Assembly (NCBI GenBank): GCA_965115835.1
Contig: OZ220471.1
Span: 1,364,001-1,428,000 of the forward strand
Reading direction: 5' to 3'
From: Foliamicus sp965115835
GTDB taxonomy: Bacteria; Pseudomonadota; Gammaproteobacteria; Steroidobacterales; Foliamicaceae
DNA length: 64,000 nucleotides
The notes beneath the pieces are model-generated. The model searched no databases and was not told the origin of the DNA. It saw only the letters and a list, made by a program, of their open reading frames with translations. The translations under genes and the position numbers were made by a program. Below, in pieces: positions 1-9,487 of this stretch (the first letter of the stretch is position 1; each line of letters begins with the position of its first letter).

Positions 1-1773
1 GTCCAGGATGTCCGCGCCCTTGCCGCCGGTCAGCGTGCTCCCGCCAGTGGAATCGTCATTCAGGGCCTCGCCGCCGCTGTTGCCGTTCGGAGCGTCGCCA
101 GTGGATACGCCCTGCGGAGCGCCACTGCCGCCGTTGCCGCTCGGAGGGTCGCCAACAGATGCGCCCTGCGGGGCGCCGTCATCATTGCTGCCGACTTGCA
201 GGGCATCCCCGGCAGGTTCAACCGGGAGAAACTCGAAGTCGCCCGCGCCGAGGGAATCCGCCGACACACCCTGCAAGGTAATCGCGTCGCCGTCACCATA
301 GCGGACGATGGCATTGGAACCGTTCTGATCGATGACCAGCGCCTCGAAACCGCCGGACACGCCGGCAATCTCGATGCGGTCGCCGTCCCCGAAATCGACG
401 ATGTGGTCAGGGCCGTCGCCGACCGCAAACGCAAAGGTATCCGCGCCCAGACCGCCATACAGGGTTTCATGGCCCCGACCTCCCCTCAGCGTATCGTCGC
501 CGCGACCGCCGAACAAAGTGTCGCTGCCCCCACCTCCGTTGAGGGTGTCGTCGCCATCGTCCCCATACAGGATGTCGTCGCCATCGCCACCCGTCAGGAT
601 ATCGTTGCCGGCGCCGCCATCCAGAGTGTCCGCGCCAGCGCCGCCGCTGAGGGTGTCGTCCCCGTCGCCGCCGCTCGTGGTGTCGTCCTGATCGCCGCCC
701 TGCCCCTGAAAGTCGCTGGCGCCGCCTTCATCGGGCGGAGAGTCAGCGCTGCCGCCCTGTCCGGTGGCAGCAAGAACGAAGTCGAAATCGTCTTCGTCAA
801 GGGAGTTGGCGGACACGCCTGTCAGCCGGATCGTGTCGTTGTCGCCGTAGTGAATGACGGCATCGGCGCCGTCCTGCCGGATATCCAGCCCCGCGAAACC
901 GCCGGAAATCCCCACCAGACGAATCGTGTCGCCGGTTCTGAAATCGGCGACGGTGTCGTCTCCATCCCCCGACTCGAACACGAAAATATCGGCGCCCGCG
1001 CCGCCGTGCAGGGTGTCGGCGCCGGCGCCGCCATGCAAGGTGTCGTCGCCGTCCTGGCCGTACAACTGGTCGTTGTGGCCGTGGCCCATGATCGTGTCGT
1101 CGCCCTCGTGGCCGTAGATCTTGTCGCGGCCGAAAGCGCCGTGCAGCGTGTTGTCGCCGTCGCCGCCGTGGATCGTGAAACCGACGCCGTAGGCCTTGAA
1201 CTCGGCCAGCGACCAGCCGCCGATCTGGACGGTGCCGCCGCCCTCCCCGCTTTCCATGGTCTGGCGGCACCATTTGCCCTCCTCGTTCTTTTCGAAAAGG
1301 GTGCGAACGGCGTCGTCGTCCGCGCCGCCGTCGCCGTAGATGATGACCGCTTCGCCGTCGCGGTCGATAAACCGGAAACGGCCGACATCCGCGTTGCCCC
1401 ATTCGAACTGGATCGTGTCTTCGGTCGTATGCAGATCGAAGATATAGTCGAAACCGTGGTCGATGCGGAAGGCGAAAATGTCGGCGCCCGAACTGCCCTT
1501 GAGCCAGTCGTTGCCAATGCCGCCGATCAGAGCGTCGTCGCCCTCGCCACCCACCAGATCGTCATGGCCACCCTGACCGTAGATCGTATCATCGCCATTA
1601 TGGCAATAGATGATATCGTCGCCGCCACCAGCGAACACCCAGTCATGGCCATAGTAGCCCTTGATAAGTTCGGCGCTGTCGCCGCCGCGCAGTATGTCGG
1701 ATGAGTAGGTTCCAATAACGTATTTGGTACCATCAATTACAACATATTGGATCGTATCAACAACTTTTACCAT
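1..1773 (-). CDS. RTX (hemolysin-type calcium-binding repeat) protein, partial at 3' end
   Basis: The minus-strand frame is open from the start to the window edge (at least 591 codons). After a short N-terminus (MVKVVDTIQY...) the protein is made of blocks of glycine/aspartate nonapeptides of the GGxGxDxLx type, such as GGDGDDTLSGGAGADTL. These alternate with segments of the form ADIFVFESGDGDDTVADF, which resemble the spacers of secreted RTX proteins. Such repeats bind calcium and fold as beta-rolls outside the cell after type I secretion. The C-terminal secretion signal and any catalytic domain lie outside the window. ATG at 1773 is preferred over ATG at 1779 because GGGAG lies 6 nt before it. 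No exporter gene is adjacent. Confidence 0.85.
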   Translation of the reverse strand, partial: MVKVVDTIQYVVIDGTKYVIGTYSSDILRGGDSAELIKGYYGHDWVFAGGGDDIIYCHNGDDTIYGQGGHDDLVGGEGDDALIGGIGNDWLKGSSGADIFAFRIDHGFDYIFDLHTTEDTIQFEWGNADVGRFRFIDRDGEAVIIYGDGGADDDAVRTLFEKNEEGKWCRQTMESGEGGGTVQIGGWSLAEFKAYGVGFTIHGGDGDNTLHGAFGRDKIYGHEGDDTIMGHGHNDQLYGQDGDDTLHGGAGADTLHGGAGADIFVFESGDGDDTVADFRTGDTIRLVGISGGFAGLDIRQDGADAVIHYGDNDTIRLTGVSANSLDEDDFDFVLAATGQGGSADSPPDEGGASDFQGQGGDQDDTTSGGDGDDTLSGGAGADTLDGGAGNDILTGGDGDDILYGDDGDDTLNGGGGSDTLFGGRGDDTLRGGRGHETLYGGLGADTFAFAVGDGPDHIVDFGDGDRIEIAGVSGGFEALVIDQNGSNAIVRYGDGDAITLQGVSADSLGAGDFEFLPVEPAGDALQVGSNDDGAPQGASVGDPPSGNGGSGAPQGVSTGDAPNGNSGGEALNDDSTGGSTLTGGKGADILD

Positions 1774-2111
1774 CGCCATCTCCCGGTAAAGATTCGATTT
1801 GAATGAATTTTGCCCAAGTTGAGCCTATCGAGTCAATATATGTGGATAGTCGAAAGTTTGAGGAAAATCAAAAGCTTTCATTCGGAATCGGTTCTGTCGC
1901 CAATTCCAGCCCGCGCCACGCCTTGGTCCAAACGCCTCGCAATTCATCAATCGCCGCTTCAAACCCATCGTCCCTGTCTCCTGGCCAGGCGCCGGAGAGC
2001 ATGCGAACATCGGCTACAGGTTGTACACCTTGCGATCTCGCCAAATAGGCTCATCTTGCCCTGGGGCGCAACGCCTGTACGGGTTCACTACAATGTGAGC
2101 CTTGCAAGAGT
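1774..2111. other. Intergenic region upstream of the RTX gene
   Basis: This stretch of about 340 bp separates the nitrilase stop codon from the RTX start. The part next to the RTX gene (about 1774-1880) is clearly richer in A+T than the surroundings and probably carries its promoter, but no convincing -35/-10 pair was identified. The short ORFs here lack ribosome-binding sites and family resemblance. Confidence 0.5.
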
Positions 2112-2948
2112 TCAGGATTCCTGCGTCCCCGCCACTCCCAGCCGTCGATGAGCCAGCGCCGGGAAACCTGCGCGCAAACGCTCGAGTTTTTCCAGGGCGA
2201 TATCGTGGCTCAACACCGCATCGCCGGCGCCACGCTCCGCCACCACCTGCCCCCAGGGCTCCACGAGCATCGAGTGGCCATGGGTCTCGCGGCCTCCCGG
2301 ATGGTCGCCGTGCTGCGCCGAGGCCAGGATGTAGCACAGGTTCTCGATGGCGCGCGCCCGGATCAGCACGCGCCAGTGCGCTTCCCCGGTTGCACGGGTG
2401 AAGGCGGCCGGCAAGGCAACCATTTCGGCGCCGCGCGCGCTCATGGCGCGAAACAGTTCCGGAAAGCGCAAGTCATAGCACACGGCAAGCCCCAGACGCC
2501 CGAACGGCGTGTCCGCCACCACCGGCGCCCGGCCGGGGGCGGTGTTGGCGGATTCGCGATAGGACTCCGAGCGCCCGGGCACGGACACATCGAAAAGGTG
2601 CATCTTCTCGTAGCGCGCCGCCATGGCGCCGGCGCCGTCAAACAAACAGCAGGCCGACACCGGGCGCGCGGGATCCTCCGAACGCATCGGGATGGTGCCG
2701 GCCACGACCCACATGCCGAGGCGCCGGGCCTGTTCCGAGGCAAACTCCTGCCAGGGCCCCGAACCGGGCTCTTCGGCATGCTCCGCACGCCTGCGTTCCG
2801 CATCCCTGGACATCAGGGCGAAATTTTCCGGCAACACGGCCAGCGCCGCCCCCCGGTCCGCGGCTTCCCGCATCAGGGAAGCGGCCAACCTCAGGTTGGC
2901 GACCGGATCGTCGCCCGAACACATCTGAATGACCGCGACGATGCTCAT
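2112..2948 (-). CDS. Carbon-nitrogen hydrolase, Nit/omega-amidase-like
   Basis: The 278-residue protein belongs to the nitrilase superfamily. The catalytic triad is visible: Glu41 (LPEN), Lys115 (YEKMHLFD) and Cys157 (VCYDLRFPELFR). The YEKMHLFDV and CYDLRFPELFR sequences are typical of the Nit1/Nit2 branch, whose members hydrolyse deaminated glutathione or omega-amides. A repair-type amidase is therefore the best guess, but the substrate is not proven. The ATG overlaps the stop of the upstream yhdP by 4 nt (ATGA), so the two are probably translationally coupled. The pairing of YhdP and a nitrilase is common in gammaproteobacteria. Confidence 0.9.
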   Translation of the reverse strand: MSIVAVIQMCSGDDPVANLRLAASLMREAADRGAALAVLPENFALMSRDAERRRAEHAEEPGSGPWQEFASEQARRLGMWVVAGTIPMRSEDPARPVSACCLFDGAGAMAARYEKMHLFDVSVPGRSESYRESANTAPGRAPVVADTPFGRLGLAVCYDLRFPELFRAMSARGAEMVALPAAFTRATGEAHWRVLIRARAIENLCYILASAQHGDHPGGRETHGHSMLVEPWGQVVAERGAGDAVLSHDIALEKLERLRAGFPALAHRRLGVAGTQES

Positions 2949-5900
2949 GGCGCACTCGAGGCGGAATCCGCCTGCTCGCCAAACCCCGGGTATCCGTCAA
3001 TCGAGTCCGTTCCCGGCGCGGTCGGGGGCGGCGCCGGGGTCGGGAGAGTCTCTTCTTCCACCTGACTCAGCAGCGCGTTCCAATCGACATCAGGCATGCG
3101 GGTCAAGTTCTCCTCCAGGTAGCGGCCGCAGTCTGCAAACGCCCGCAAATCGATTTCCTCGCGCATGACCCGCTTGACCAGCGGATCGTCCCAGAATCCG
3201 CTTACACGGTAGTAGTTGGCCGAAATGGCTTGCAGGGGCTCCCGGAAAGCCTGGGAGAGCAGCAGCATGGTTGCCCCCAGCCCGGTGCCGCCGATGATTA
3301 CCCCGCCCAGGGACAGCAGATCCGGCAGGTTCGGAGATACCACGGCAACCTGATCGTAGCTGCGATCCTGCAGGCCCGTTCGGCCGAATAGGGCCAACCC
3401 GGCCACGGCGCCTTGCAAGCCCATGTTGCAGGTATAGGCCTGACCGGAGCGCAGGCTGAAGTCGCCCGCCAGCCGGTCGAAGGGCAGGCCCTCCTCGGTC
3501 ATCTCACGAAAATCCAGCGCCAGCTTGCGCGGCAGGCGGGCAATGCTGAGCACCCCCAGCACCCGGCCGCCACCGGGATCCAGCGCCGGCACTTCCCCCG
3601 ACTCCACCTCGATGCCCACCGAGCCGTTCGCGCGCGCCAGGAAATCTCCCGTCGGCGGCCCTTCCCAACTGACCGAAAGCGTCATGGCGCCACGGTCTCC
3701 GGATAGCCCGCGGGCATAGCCCAGCTGCTCCAGCGCCGAGGCGACATCCGTGCTCTCCAACACCATGTCCAACCGACCCAGATGCTGCGTACCCTGCGCG
3801 TCGGCAACCAGCCAGGCCGCACTCCCCTGAGAAGACAGGGACGGCGACCGGGTTCGAAACCAGTTCACACCCAGCCCGCCTGCCGTTTTCCCATAGCGCG
3901 CCCGCACCTCGCCGAGGCGCATCTTGCCGACTTCCAGTTCGTCCACCAGCAGTTTCCCGGGCGGCAAGCTCCGGGGGTCCGCGGGTCCCGGCGGTTGCGG
4001 GTCGGGCAGGCGCAGGCGCAGCCAGTTCAGGTCCGCCAGCAACTGCGCGCCCTCCTTGCCGGGGTTGGGCCGCGGCCAGAAAACCCGGCCATCGGCGGCC
4101 TCCCCGCGAAACTCCGCCTGCCACCCGTCGGACCGAGGGAGAACCCGGATCCGTTGCTCTTTCAGTTCGCTGGACAGGGCGTACAAGGAACCCACCTCAA
4201 GGTCCAACTCCCAGGGCAGACCGAGGGCGCCTGCTGCTCCGGCAAGCAGCCTTGCCCATTCCCCCGGCCTCAGCCAATCGAGATTCCCATCCACCCGCAG
4301 CTCCGCGGCAGGCGGCAATTGCGGCAGCGTATCCCCGAAATGAAAACGTCCCCGGCCGACACGCCACCCCTTTTCTCCTTCGACGAACTCCATGGCGATG
4401 CCGGGCCCCAAGCCCAGGCCCAGCCCCAGGCGACCGGTAAGGCGTGGAGGCTGATCCCAGCCCCACCGGAACTCCAGCCATGTGGGGCCGGGCGTGTCGG
4501 GGGACTTGCCGACAGGATGCGGAAAGGCGCTGGCAAGCCCCAGCAGATCCGTCTCCAGCCGGACGCGAACAGGACGTACGGGGTCGGCGCTCGCCGAAGG
4601 CGCCAGAACCTCGCCCCGCCAGGCAAATTCACCCGACAGGCGCTCCAGCGCGCAGCAATCGAACAGTTCCTGCAAGGCGCCCGCGGAAGTTGCGCCTTCC
4701 AGTTCGAGGCGATAGCCGTAACCCTCCATGCCCGGGAGCGCCTTGCCCACGCGAACCGCCAGGGATTCGTCGAGAAAACGCCCGCGCAAGTCGTCGGCGA
4801 GCACTCCGTCCCGGGTCACGTCAATCGTCCCCCGCAGGCCCCTGACGGGGGGCATCAGTTCATTGAGCCGCAGGTCGGCGCCGTCCAGGACGATTTCGGA
4901 GCGCATCCACCAGTCGCTCCGGTCTGCGATGGGCAGGCGAAAATCGAAACGGGTGCTGGCCGGACCGGAAGTTTCGGCTTTCAGCAATGCGCCGTGGATC
5001 CGATCGGCCACGGGGGTGCGCCCGAGACCTTCCAGCAGGCGCGGCAGAGGATCGTCGCTTGTCGCGCTGACCTCCACGACGGGACGGCTGAGATCCGCAA
5101 CCGTCACCCGGACATCCCGCCACCGTACACCGGCCAGCTCGCCTTCTCCTCCGAGGATCGCCAGCGCAGGCCCGTTGAGCACGATCCGGCCAGCCATGTT
5201 TCGGCCATCCGGCCAGTCCGGATACAGCGTCATCACGGCGTCGCGGAGGCCCATTTCCACTCGCAGGACGCCGCCGCCGAAGGGAAACGAGCGAAGCGGG
5301 CCGCTGAGCAGCACATTCCAGTCTTCCCCCCGCCCGGAATGCAAGGCCTTGCCGAGCCAGCCAAAGGGAAGGCCGGGGGTGTTCTTCCAGGGCAGGCGGC
5401 GTATCGCGGCGGGCACATCGTCGATGCGCTCGCCACCGCCACTGAGATCGAGCACCGGCGAGCCGCCATCCGAAGGCAGATCGAGCGAAAACCGTCCAGC
5501 CCAGTCCATGCCTGCGGCGGCGACGCGCAGATTGCTGCCCTCCAGCGACCAGGACTCCCGGCGCTTCCGCCAGTTCAACTGCGCCCGCAACTCCTCCAGG
5601 AGCGCCGGCTCGTCCAGCCACGGCGCGTGGAAGCGGCTTTCCCCCGCCAGCACGATGTTTGCATTCCCTTCCCCCGCCTCATGCCGCAGGCGGCCATCCA
5701 GCCCTGCGAGCCTCAGACTGCTGTCGCCCCACTCCAGATCCAGCCCGCTGAAGTCCGCCCGGATCTCCGGCAGCGCGCCGCGCGCCTGTTCCCATTCCAC
5801 CGCCAGATCGGTCACATCGCCCCCCCGTGGCCGCAACGAGGCCGCCAGACCGGCGCCAGGCGCCAGCCCCGGCAGGGGCGGCAGGACATCTTCAAGCCGC

Positions 5901-6955
5901 ACGAAATCGGACTCCAGCCTGACGCCATCCAGTTTTCCGTCCTCGTCGAGCGACCAGCGGGCGCTGAGCGCCGTGTCGGGCCAGGCCGAGCCGCCGCGCA
6001 ACACCTTGATGCGCGCAGCGCTCAGGGAGTATTCCCGCCCCTGCCGCTGCCACTCGAAATGCCCGGCCAGACGATCGAAAACATGGTCGGCCGGCCCCCC
6101 GGAGATCCGCAGGCCGGAAAAATCCAGCTCGCCGAAAAACTGCTGGATCCCGGTATCGACGAGGTCCGCAAAAACATTGAAGTCGCCGCTGCCGACCACG
6201 GGCAGGGCGGACGCTTCGGGCGCCAGCTCCCGCAATCTGTCCAGATGAACCGCACGGCCTTCCAGGTGGAGCCGCCAGGGGCCCGAGGGCGCCAGCGCGC
6301 GACTCCACTGCCCAAGATCGATGTCGGCGCCCACCCCCAGCCAATCGCCGTACTTTTCCGGCAAGACGACGCGCCCGTCCAGCGCAATCCGCCCGCCGGC
6401 GATCTTGGCCGACAGGCGCTCCAGCCAGAGGTTCTCGCGTACGCCGTGCGCCAGATCGACATACTCGACCCAGACGTCCTGCACCTGGATATTCGCGGGA
6501 ACGAAAGCCAGCAGGCGCGCCGGGCCGCCCGGATAATAGGCGGGATCCCGACCCTGGACGGAAAACGAACCCGGCCCCAGCCGCTCGAGGGTGAGGCTGG
6601 CCCCGGCAATGAACATGCGATCCAGGGTGAGGCCGCGCCCGGGGAACAGCCGCCACAGGTTCAGCCCCACCAGGATCTCGTCGGCCAGCAACAGGGGCCT
6701 GCCGCCCCGCTCCGACATCACGCGCACGCCCCGCAGCCGAAACTCGGGCCCGGTCAACCCCCAGGAAGGCTGGATGCGGGCAAATTCCACGGGATAGCCG
6801 AGACTCTCGCTGGTCCACTGCGCTATCTCTTCCTGAAAAGCCGGGGCCAGGGGCAGCAGCACACGCAGCACGCCAAGCAGCAGGGCGACGGTCAGCACAC
6901 ACACGCCCGCAACACCGAGCGCCCAGCGCAGCGTCTTTCCCAGTATGGCGCGCAT
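2945..6955 (-). CDS. yhdP: YhdP family AsmA-like protein (DUF3971)
   Basis: The 1336-residue protein has one N-terminal membrane anchor (residues about 9-37, ALGVAGVCVLTVALLLGVL) and a very long periplasmic region of beta-strand-rich AsmA/TamB-like character. Length and the final beta-rich segment fit the YhdP family, which is known from E. coli to help move phospholipids between the inner and outer membranes. It lies 9 nt after rsfS and overlaps the nitrilase gene by 4 nt. The C-terminus adds a Pro-rich tail (PTPAPPPTAPGT). Family assignment rests on length, topology and context as well as sequence pattern. Confidence 0.85.
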   Translation of the reverse strand: MRAILGKTLRWALGVAGVCVLTVALLLGVLRVLLPLAPAFQEEIAQWTSESLGYPVEFARIQPSWGLTGPEFRLRGVRVMSERGGRPLLLADEILVGLNLWRLFPGRGLTLDRMFIAGASLTLERLGPGSFSVQGRDPAYYPGGPARLLAFVPANIQVQDVWVEYVDLAHGVRENLWLERLSAKIAGGRIALDGRVVLPEKYGDWLGVGADIDLGQWSRALAPSGPWRLHLEGRAVHLDRLRELAPEASALPVVGSGDFNVFADLVDTGIQQFFGELDFSGLRISGGPADHVFDRLAGHFEWQRQGREYSLSAARIKVLRGGSAWPDTALSARWSLDEDGKLDGVRLESDFVRLEDVLPPLPGLAPGAGLAASLRPRGGDVTDLAVEWEQARGALPEIRADFSGLDLEWGDSSLRLAGLDGRLRHEAGEGNANIVLAGESRFHAPWLDEPALLEELRAQLNWRKRRESWSLEGSNLRVAAAGMDWAGRFSLDLPSDGGSPVLDLSGGGERIDDVPAAIRRLPWKNTPGLPFGWLGKALHSGRGEDWNVLLSGPLRSFPFGGGVLRVEMGLRDAVMTLYPDWPDGRNMAGRIVLNGPALAILGGEGELAGVRWRDVRVTVADLSRPVVEVSATSDDPLPRLLEGLGRTPVADRIHGALLKAETSGPASTRFDFRLPIADRSDWWMRSEIVLDGADLRLNELMPPVRGLRGTIDVTRDGVLADDLRGRFLDESLAVRVGKALPGMEGYGYRLELEGATSAGALQELFDCCALERLSGEFAWRGEVLAPSASADPVRPVRVRLETDLLGLASAFPHPVGKSPDTPGPTWLEFRWGWDQPPRLTGRLGLGLGLGPGIAMEFVEGEKGWRVGRGRFHFGDTLPQLPPAAELRVDGNLDWLRPGEWARLLAGAAGALGLPWELDLEVGSLYALSSELKEQRIRVLPRSDGWQAEFRGEAADGRVFWPRPNPGKEGAQLLADLNWLRLRLPDPQPPGPADPRSLPPGKLLVDELEVGKMRLGEVRARYGKTAGGLGVNWFRTRSPSLSSQGSAAWLVADAQGTQHLGRLDMVLESTDVASALEQLGYARGLSGDRGAMTLSVSWEGPPTGDFLARANGSVGIEVESGEVPALDPGGGRVLGVLSIARLPRKLALDFREMTEEGLPFDRLAGDFSLRSGQAYTCNMGLQGAVAGLALFGRTGLQDRSYDQVAVVSPNLPDLLSLGGVIIGGTGLGATMLLLSQAFREPLQAISANYYRVSGFWDDPLVKRVMREEIDLRAFADCGRYLEENLTRMPDVDWNALLSQVEEETLPTPAPPPTAPGTDSIDGYPGFGEQADSASSAP

Positions 6956-6964
6956 TCCCCGGAG

Positions 6965-7306
6965 CTACCTTCCGGCGGCCGTGCTGTCGAACTCCCACAA
7001 GTCCTCCAGCTTGTAAAAGTCGCGCGTTTCGCGGCGCATGAGATGTACGACCAATTCCCCGAAGTCGATCAGCACCCAGTCGCACCATTGCAGCCCCTCC
7101 ACGCCCAGGGCCGGACGGGCTGCCTTCCTGGCGCCTTCGATCAGGCGGTCGGCCAGCGCCTTGATGTGGCGCGCGTTGCGGCCACTGGCAATCAGCATGT
7201 AATCGGTCACTTCCGTCTGCGAACGCACATCCAGCCGGCGCACATCGGCAGCCTGCAATTCGTCGAGGACACTCTCGGCCAGCGCCAGCAGCGGGTCGCC
7301 GTTCAT
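6965..7306 (-). CDS. rsfS: Ribosome silencing factor RsfS
   Basis: The 113-residue protein matches the RsfS/Iojap family in length and motifs, including DVRSQTEVTDYMLIASGRNARHIKALAD and WVLIDFGELVVHLM. RsfS binds ribosomal protein uL14 on the 50S subunit and blocks subunit joining during starvation. The ATG at 7306 overlaps the stop of nadD by 4 nt, the usual nadD-rsfS arrangement. rlmH and mrdA, which often follow rsfS in gammaproteobacteria, are replaced here by yhdP. Confidence 0.95.
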   Translation of the reverse strand: MNGDPLLALAESVLDELQAADVRRLDVRSQTEVTDYMLIASGRNARHIKALADRLIEGARKAARPALGVEGLQWCDWVLIDFGELVVHLMRRETRDFYKLEDLWEFDSTAAGR

Positions 7307-7956
7307 GCGCCGCCCGCCAGATAGGCGCCGGACTCGCGGATGATTCGGGCTACCGGAGCGGGAATCAGATCCTTGTCGAGGCGTCCGGTCCTTGCAGCCT
7401 CCCGCACACGGCTTGCGGACACCTCCGCAACGGGCTGGCGGCAGACCATGATCCGGCCCGCCGGGCTGGAGCGCAGTTCCTCCGCCCGGATAACGGCGCG
7501 CGCCCGCAGCTCGTCGCGGAGAACCGGGGGCAGGCGGCAGGAATGGCCGGTTCGCGCGCCCACCACCAAGTGTGCGAGATCAAGCAGGGTTCGCCAACGC
7601 CGCCAGCCCGGCAGAGTGGCAAAGGAATCGAAGCCCATCATCCAGCAGAGCGGGCGCCCCGGATTGCGGCGCCGCAAAAGCGCCACGGTGTCCGCCGTGT
7701 AGCGGGGACCCGACGGCTCGAGTTCGCAGTCCTCGATCGAAAAGCGCGGCATGCCGGCAATCGCCGCGGCCAGCATCTGGCGGCGCAGCGACACGGGCGC
7801 CGCCAGCGGCGGGCGGTGAGGCGGGCAGGCCGCGATCACGAAACGAACCTCGCCGATCCCCCCCGCCGCCGCCAGCGTCCTCGCCAGCTCGATGTGTCCC
7901 TTGTGGACAGGATCGAAGCAGCCTCCCATCAGGCCGAGGGGCTCGCATGCGTTCAA
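7303..7956 (-). CDS. nadD: Nicotinate-nucleotide adenylyltransferase NadD
   Basis: The 217-residue enzyme transfers AMP from ATP to nicotinate mononucleotide in NAD synthesis. The nucleotidyltransferase signature GGCFDPVHKGHIELA is at residues about 11-25, and the C-terminal ATP-binding motif is seen as VSASRVREAARTG. The start is taken as TTG at 7956, because it overlaps the holA stop (TTGA), has GGGGAG just upstream and gives the normal short N-terminus. The alternative ATG at 7929 would begin directly at the signature (MGGCFDP) and lose the first strand. Confidence 0.93.
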   Translation of the reverse strand: MNACEPLGLMGGCFDPVHKGHIELARTLAAAGGIGEVRFVIAACPPHRPPLAAPVSLRRQMLAAAIAGMPRFSIEDCELEPSGPRYTADTVALLRRRNPGRPLCWMMGFDSFATLPGWRRWRTLLDLAHLVVGARTGHSCRLPPVLRDELRARAVIRAEELRSSPAGRIMVCRQPVAEVSASRVREAARTGRLDKDLIPAPVARIIRESGAYLAGGA

Positions 7957-8978
7957 CGCCCGCTCCCCATGCGGTGCGGCTCCGCCAATGCGAAGGCGAG
8001 CCGTTCCAACTCCGCCCAGGGCTCGCCGCTCCCGGCGCCCTTGATGATCCGATCCGCCCTGGCCGATCCCTGGAGCAAACCGGCCACGGACCGGGCGCCG
8101 TGCCTCTTCAGGGCCGCCCGGAACTCCGCCTTGCGACTGGACCAGATGGCCAGCGCGCCCATGGCCGAGGGCAGGCTGTCGCCGCGCGCGGTGCGCCAGT
8201 ACAGATCGGCCAGAGTGGTGATATCGCGAACCAGAACCCACAGGATCAGTGTATGCGGCGCGCTTTCCCGCTTTAGTCCGGCAAGGATGCGAGCCGTACG
8301 GCGCAAGTCCTGGCTCAAGGCCGCCGATCCGAGTTGAAAAACATCGAAGCGGCTGGCGTCGGCAATCGCCCCCATGACCGCTTCGCGGCCCAACGGGCCG
8401 GCTTCGTGGACAAGCGCCAGCTTGTCGATCTGCTGGCGCGCCGACAGCAGGTTGCCTTCCGTGCGCTCGGCCAGCAAGGCCACGGCCTCCGCGTCCGGCC
8501 GGAACTGCTCCCGGACCAGACGTTCGCGTATCCAGGCCCGATGTTCGGCCGCCGACGGAACCGGAGCGTCGATCCAGGCTCCCGCAGCTTCGAGCGCACG
8601 CGCCCATGCGCTGTTCCTGGCGCTGCGATCCAGGGCGCCGGCAATCACCAGGATCAGGGTGTCTTCCGGCGGCGAGCCAGCCAGTTCCCTGAGCGCCTTC
8701 GCGCCTGCGGCGCCGGGCTTGCCGCTGCCCAGCCGCACTTCCACCAGACGGCGGCTGGCAAACAGGGAGCGGCTGAAGGCATCGGCATGCAGTTCGCCCC
8801 AGTTGTAGCTCGCATCGGCCACATGCAAGGCGCGCTCCGAGAATCCGGCCTTGCGGGCCGCAGCGCGAACCTGACCGGCGGCTTCGTCGAGCAGCAGGGG
8901 TTCGGCGCCCGACAACAGGTACAACGGCGCCAACCCCTTCTCGAGGGCGGCTGGCAATTCCTTCCAGGTCAGTCGCAC
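7953..8978 (-). CDS. holA: DNA polymerase III subunit delta HolA
   Basis: The 341-residue protein begins MRLTWKELPAAL with a GTG start and shows LYLLSGAEPLLLDEA near the N-terminus, as expected for the delta subunit. Delta opens the sliding beta clamp within the clamp-loader complex. Further support is the helical segment RTEGNLLSARQQIDKLAL, which matches the family's EGNL motif. In many gammaproteobacteria holA directly follows lptE; here cysS, hisI, sufE, yidD and a Trm112-like gene lie between them. Confidence 0.92.
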   Translation of the reverse strand: MRLTWKELPAALEKGLAPLYLLSGAEPLLLDEAAGQVRAAARKAGFSERALHVADASYNWGELHADAFSRSLFASRRLVEVRLGSGKPGAAGAKALRELAGSPPEDTLILVIAGALDRSARNSAWARALEAAGAWIDAPVPSAAEHRAWIRERLVREQFRPDAEAVALLAERTEGNLLSARQQIDKLALVHEAGPLGREAVMGAIADASRFDVFQLGSAALSQDLRRTARILAGLKRESAPHTLILWVLVRDITTLADLYWRTARGDSLPSAMGALAIWSSRKAEFRAALKRHGARSVAGLLQGSARADRIIKGAGSGEPWAELERLAFALAEPHRMGSGR

Positions 8979-8987
8979 CCGCGATCC

Positions 8988-9233
8988 CTATCCCGTGCTC
9001 AGGGCCTCCTCGGCGAGCAGCACCGGGATACCGTCACGAACAGGGTACAGCCAGCAGCCACACGCGGAAACCAGCGCCGCCTCCATCACCTGCTCCACCC
9101 GGGCTCCGGAGGCATTGGTCCGCTTCCCTTCGCGCACGGAGTCGTTGAGCGCCGCCAGCGCGTCCGCGCCGGCAAGCGCCAGTTTGCCGCCGGTTCTGGG
9201 GCAGCGCAACAGCAACAGGAAGGAGTCCTCCAT
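8988..9233 (-). CDS. Trm112 family protein (UPF0434-like)
   Basis: This small protein of 81 residues starts MEDSFLLLLRCPRTGGKL and ends with WLYPVRDGIPVLLAEEA. The CP-x-G and YPVRDGIPVLL motifs identify the Trm112/YcaR-like family. Eukaryotic Trm112 activates methyltransferases; the role of bacterial relatives is less clear. Only one of the usual zinc-site cysteine pairs is complete here. The start at 9233 fits the family length; the open frame continues upstream but matches nothing. Confidence 0.85.
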   Translation of the reverse strand: MEDSFLLLLRCPRTGGKLALAGADALAALNDSVREGKRTNASGARVEQVMEAALVSACGCWLYPVRDGIPVLLAEEALSTG

Positions 9234-9238
9234 CGGAT

Positions 9239-9487
9239 TCACTCTGGCGGAGGACGATCGACGCGCGCTTGCGGGACCGGATCCAGGCCGGACGGACCCA
9301 GCGGATGGCAGCGCAGCAGGCGGCGCGCCGACAGGCCCAACCCGCGAAGCAGGCCATGAACCTCGATGGCCTCCGCCGCGTATCGGGAACAGGTGGGCTG
9401 AAAGCGGCACAGAGGCCCCAGAAAAGGGGAAACACAATACTGATACGCACGTATCAGCCCGATCGCCAAGGCTTTCACTACAGGCAT
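9239..9487 (-). CDS. yidD: Membrane protein insertion efficiency factor YidD
   Basis: The 82-residue protein shows the family signature CRFQPTCSRYAAEAIEVHG and an N-terminal amphipathic segment (VVKALAIGLIRAYQYCVSPFLG). YidD helps YidC insert membrane proteins. The gene usually sits between rnpA and yidC; here it is placed between sufE and a Trm112-like gene. Its ATG at 9487 lies inside the last codons of sufE, a 10-nt overlap. Confidence 0.93.
   Translation of the reverse strand: MPVVKALAIGLIRAYQYCVSPFLGPLCRFQPTCSRYAAEAIEVHGLLRGLGLSARRLLRCHPLGPSGLDPVPQARVDRPPPE

Noticed and set aside
196..1704. 502-codon plus-strand frame with Val/Ala repeats
   Set aside because: It is the antisense reading of the RTX nonapeptide repeats, which explains its periodicity.
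3782..7324. 1180-codon open frame on the plus strand opposite yhdP and rsfS
   Set aside because: It is Pro, Arg and Gln rich without any domain, lies wholly opposite well-supported genes, and reflects the high GC third positions of yhdP.
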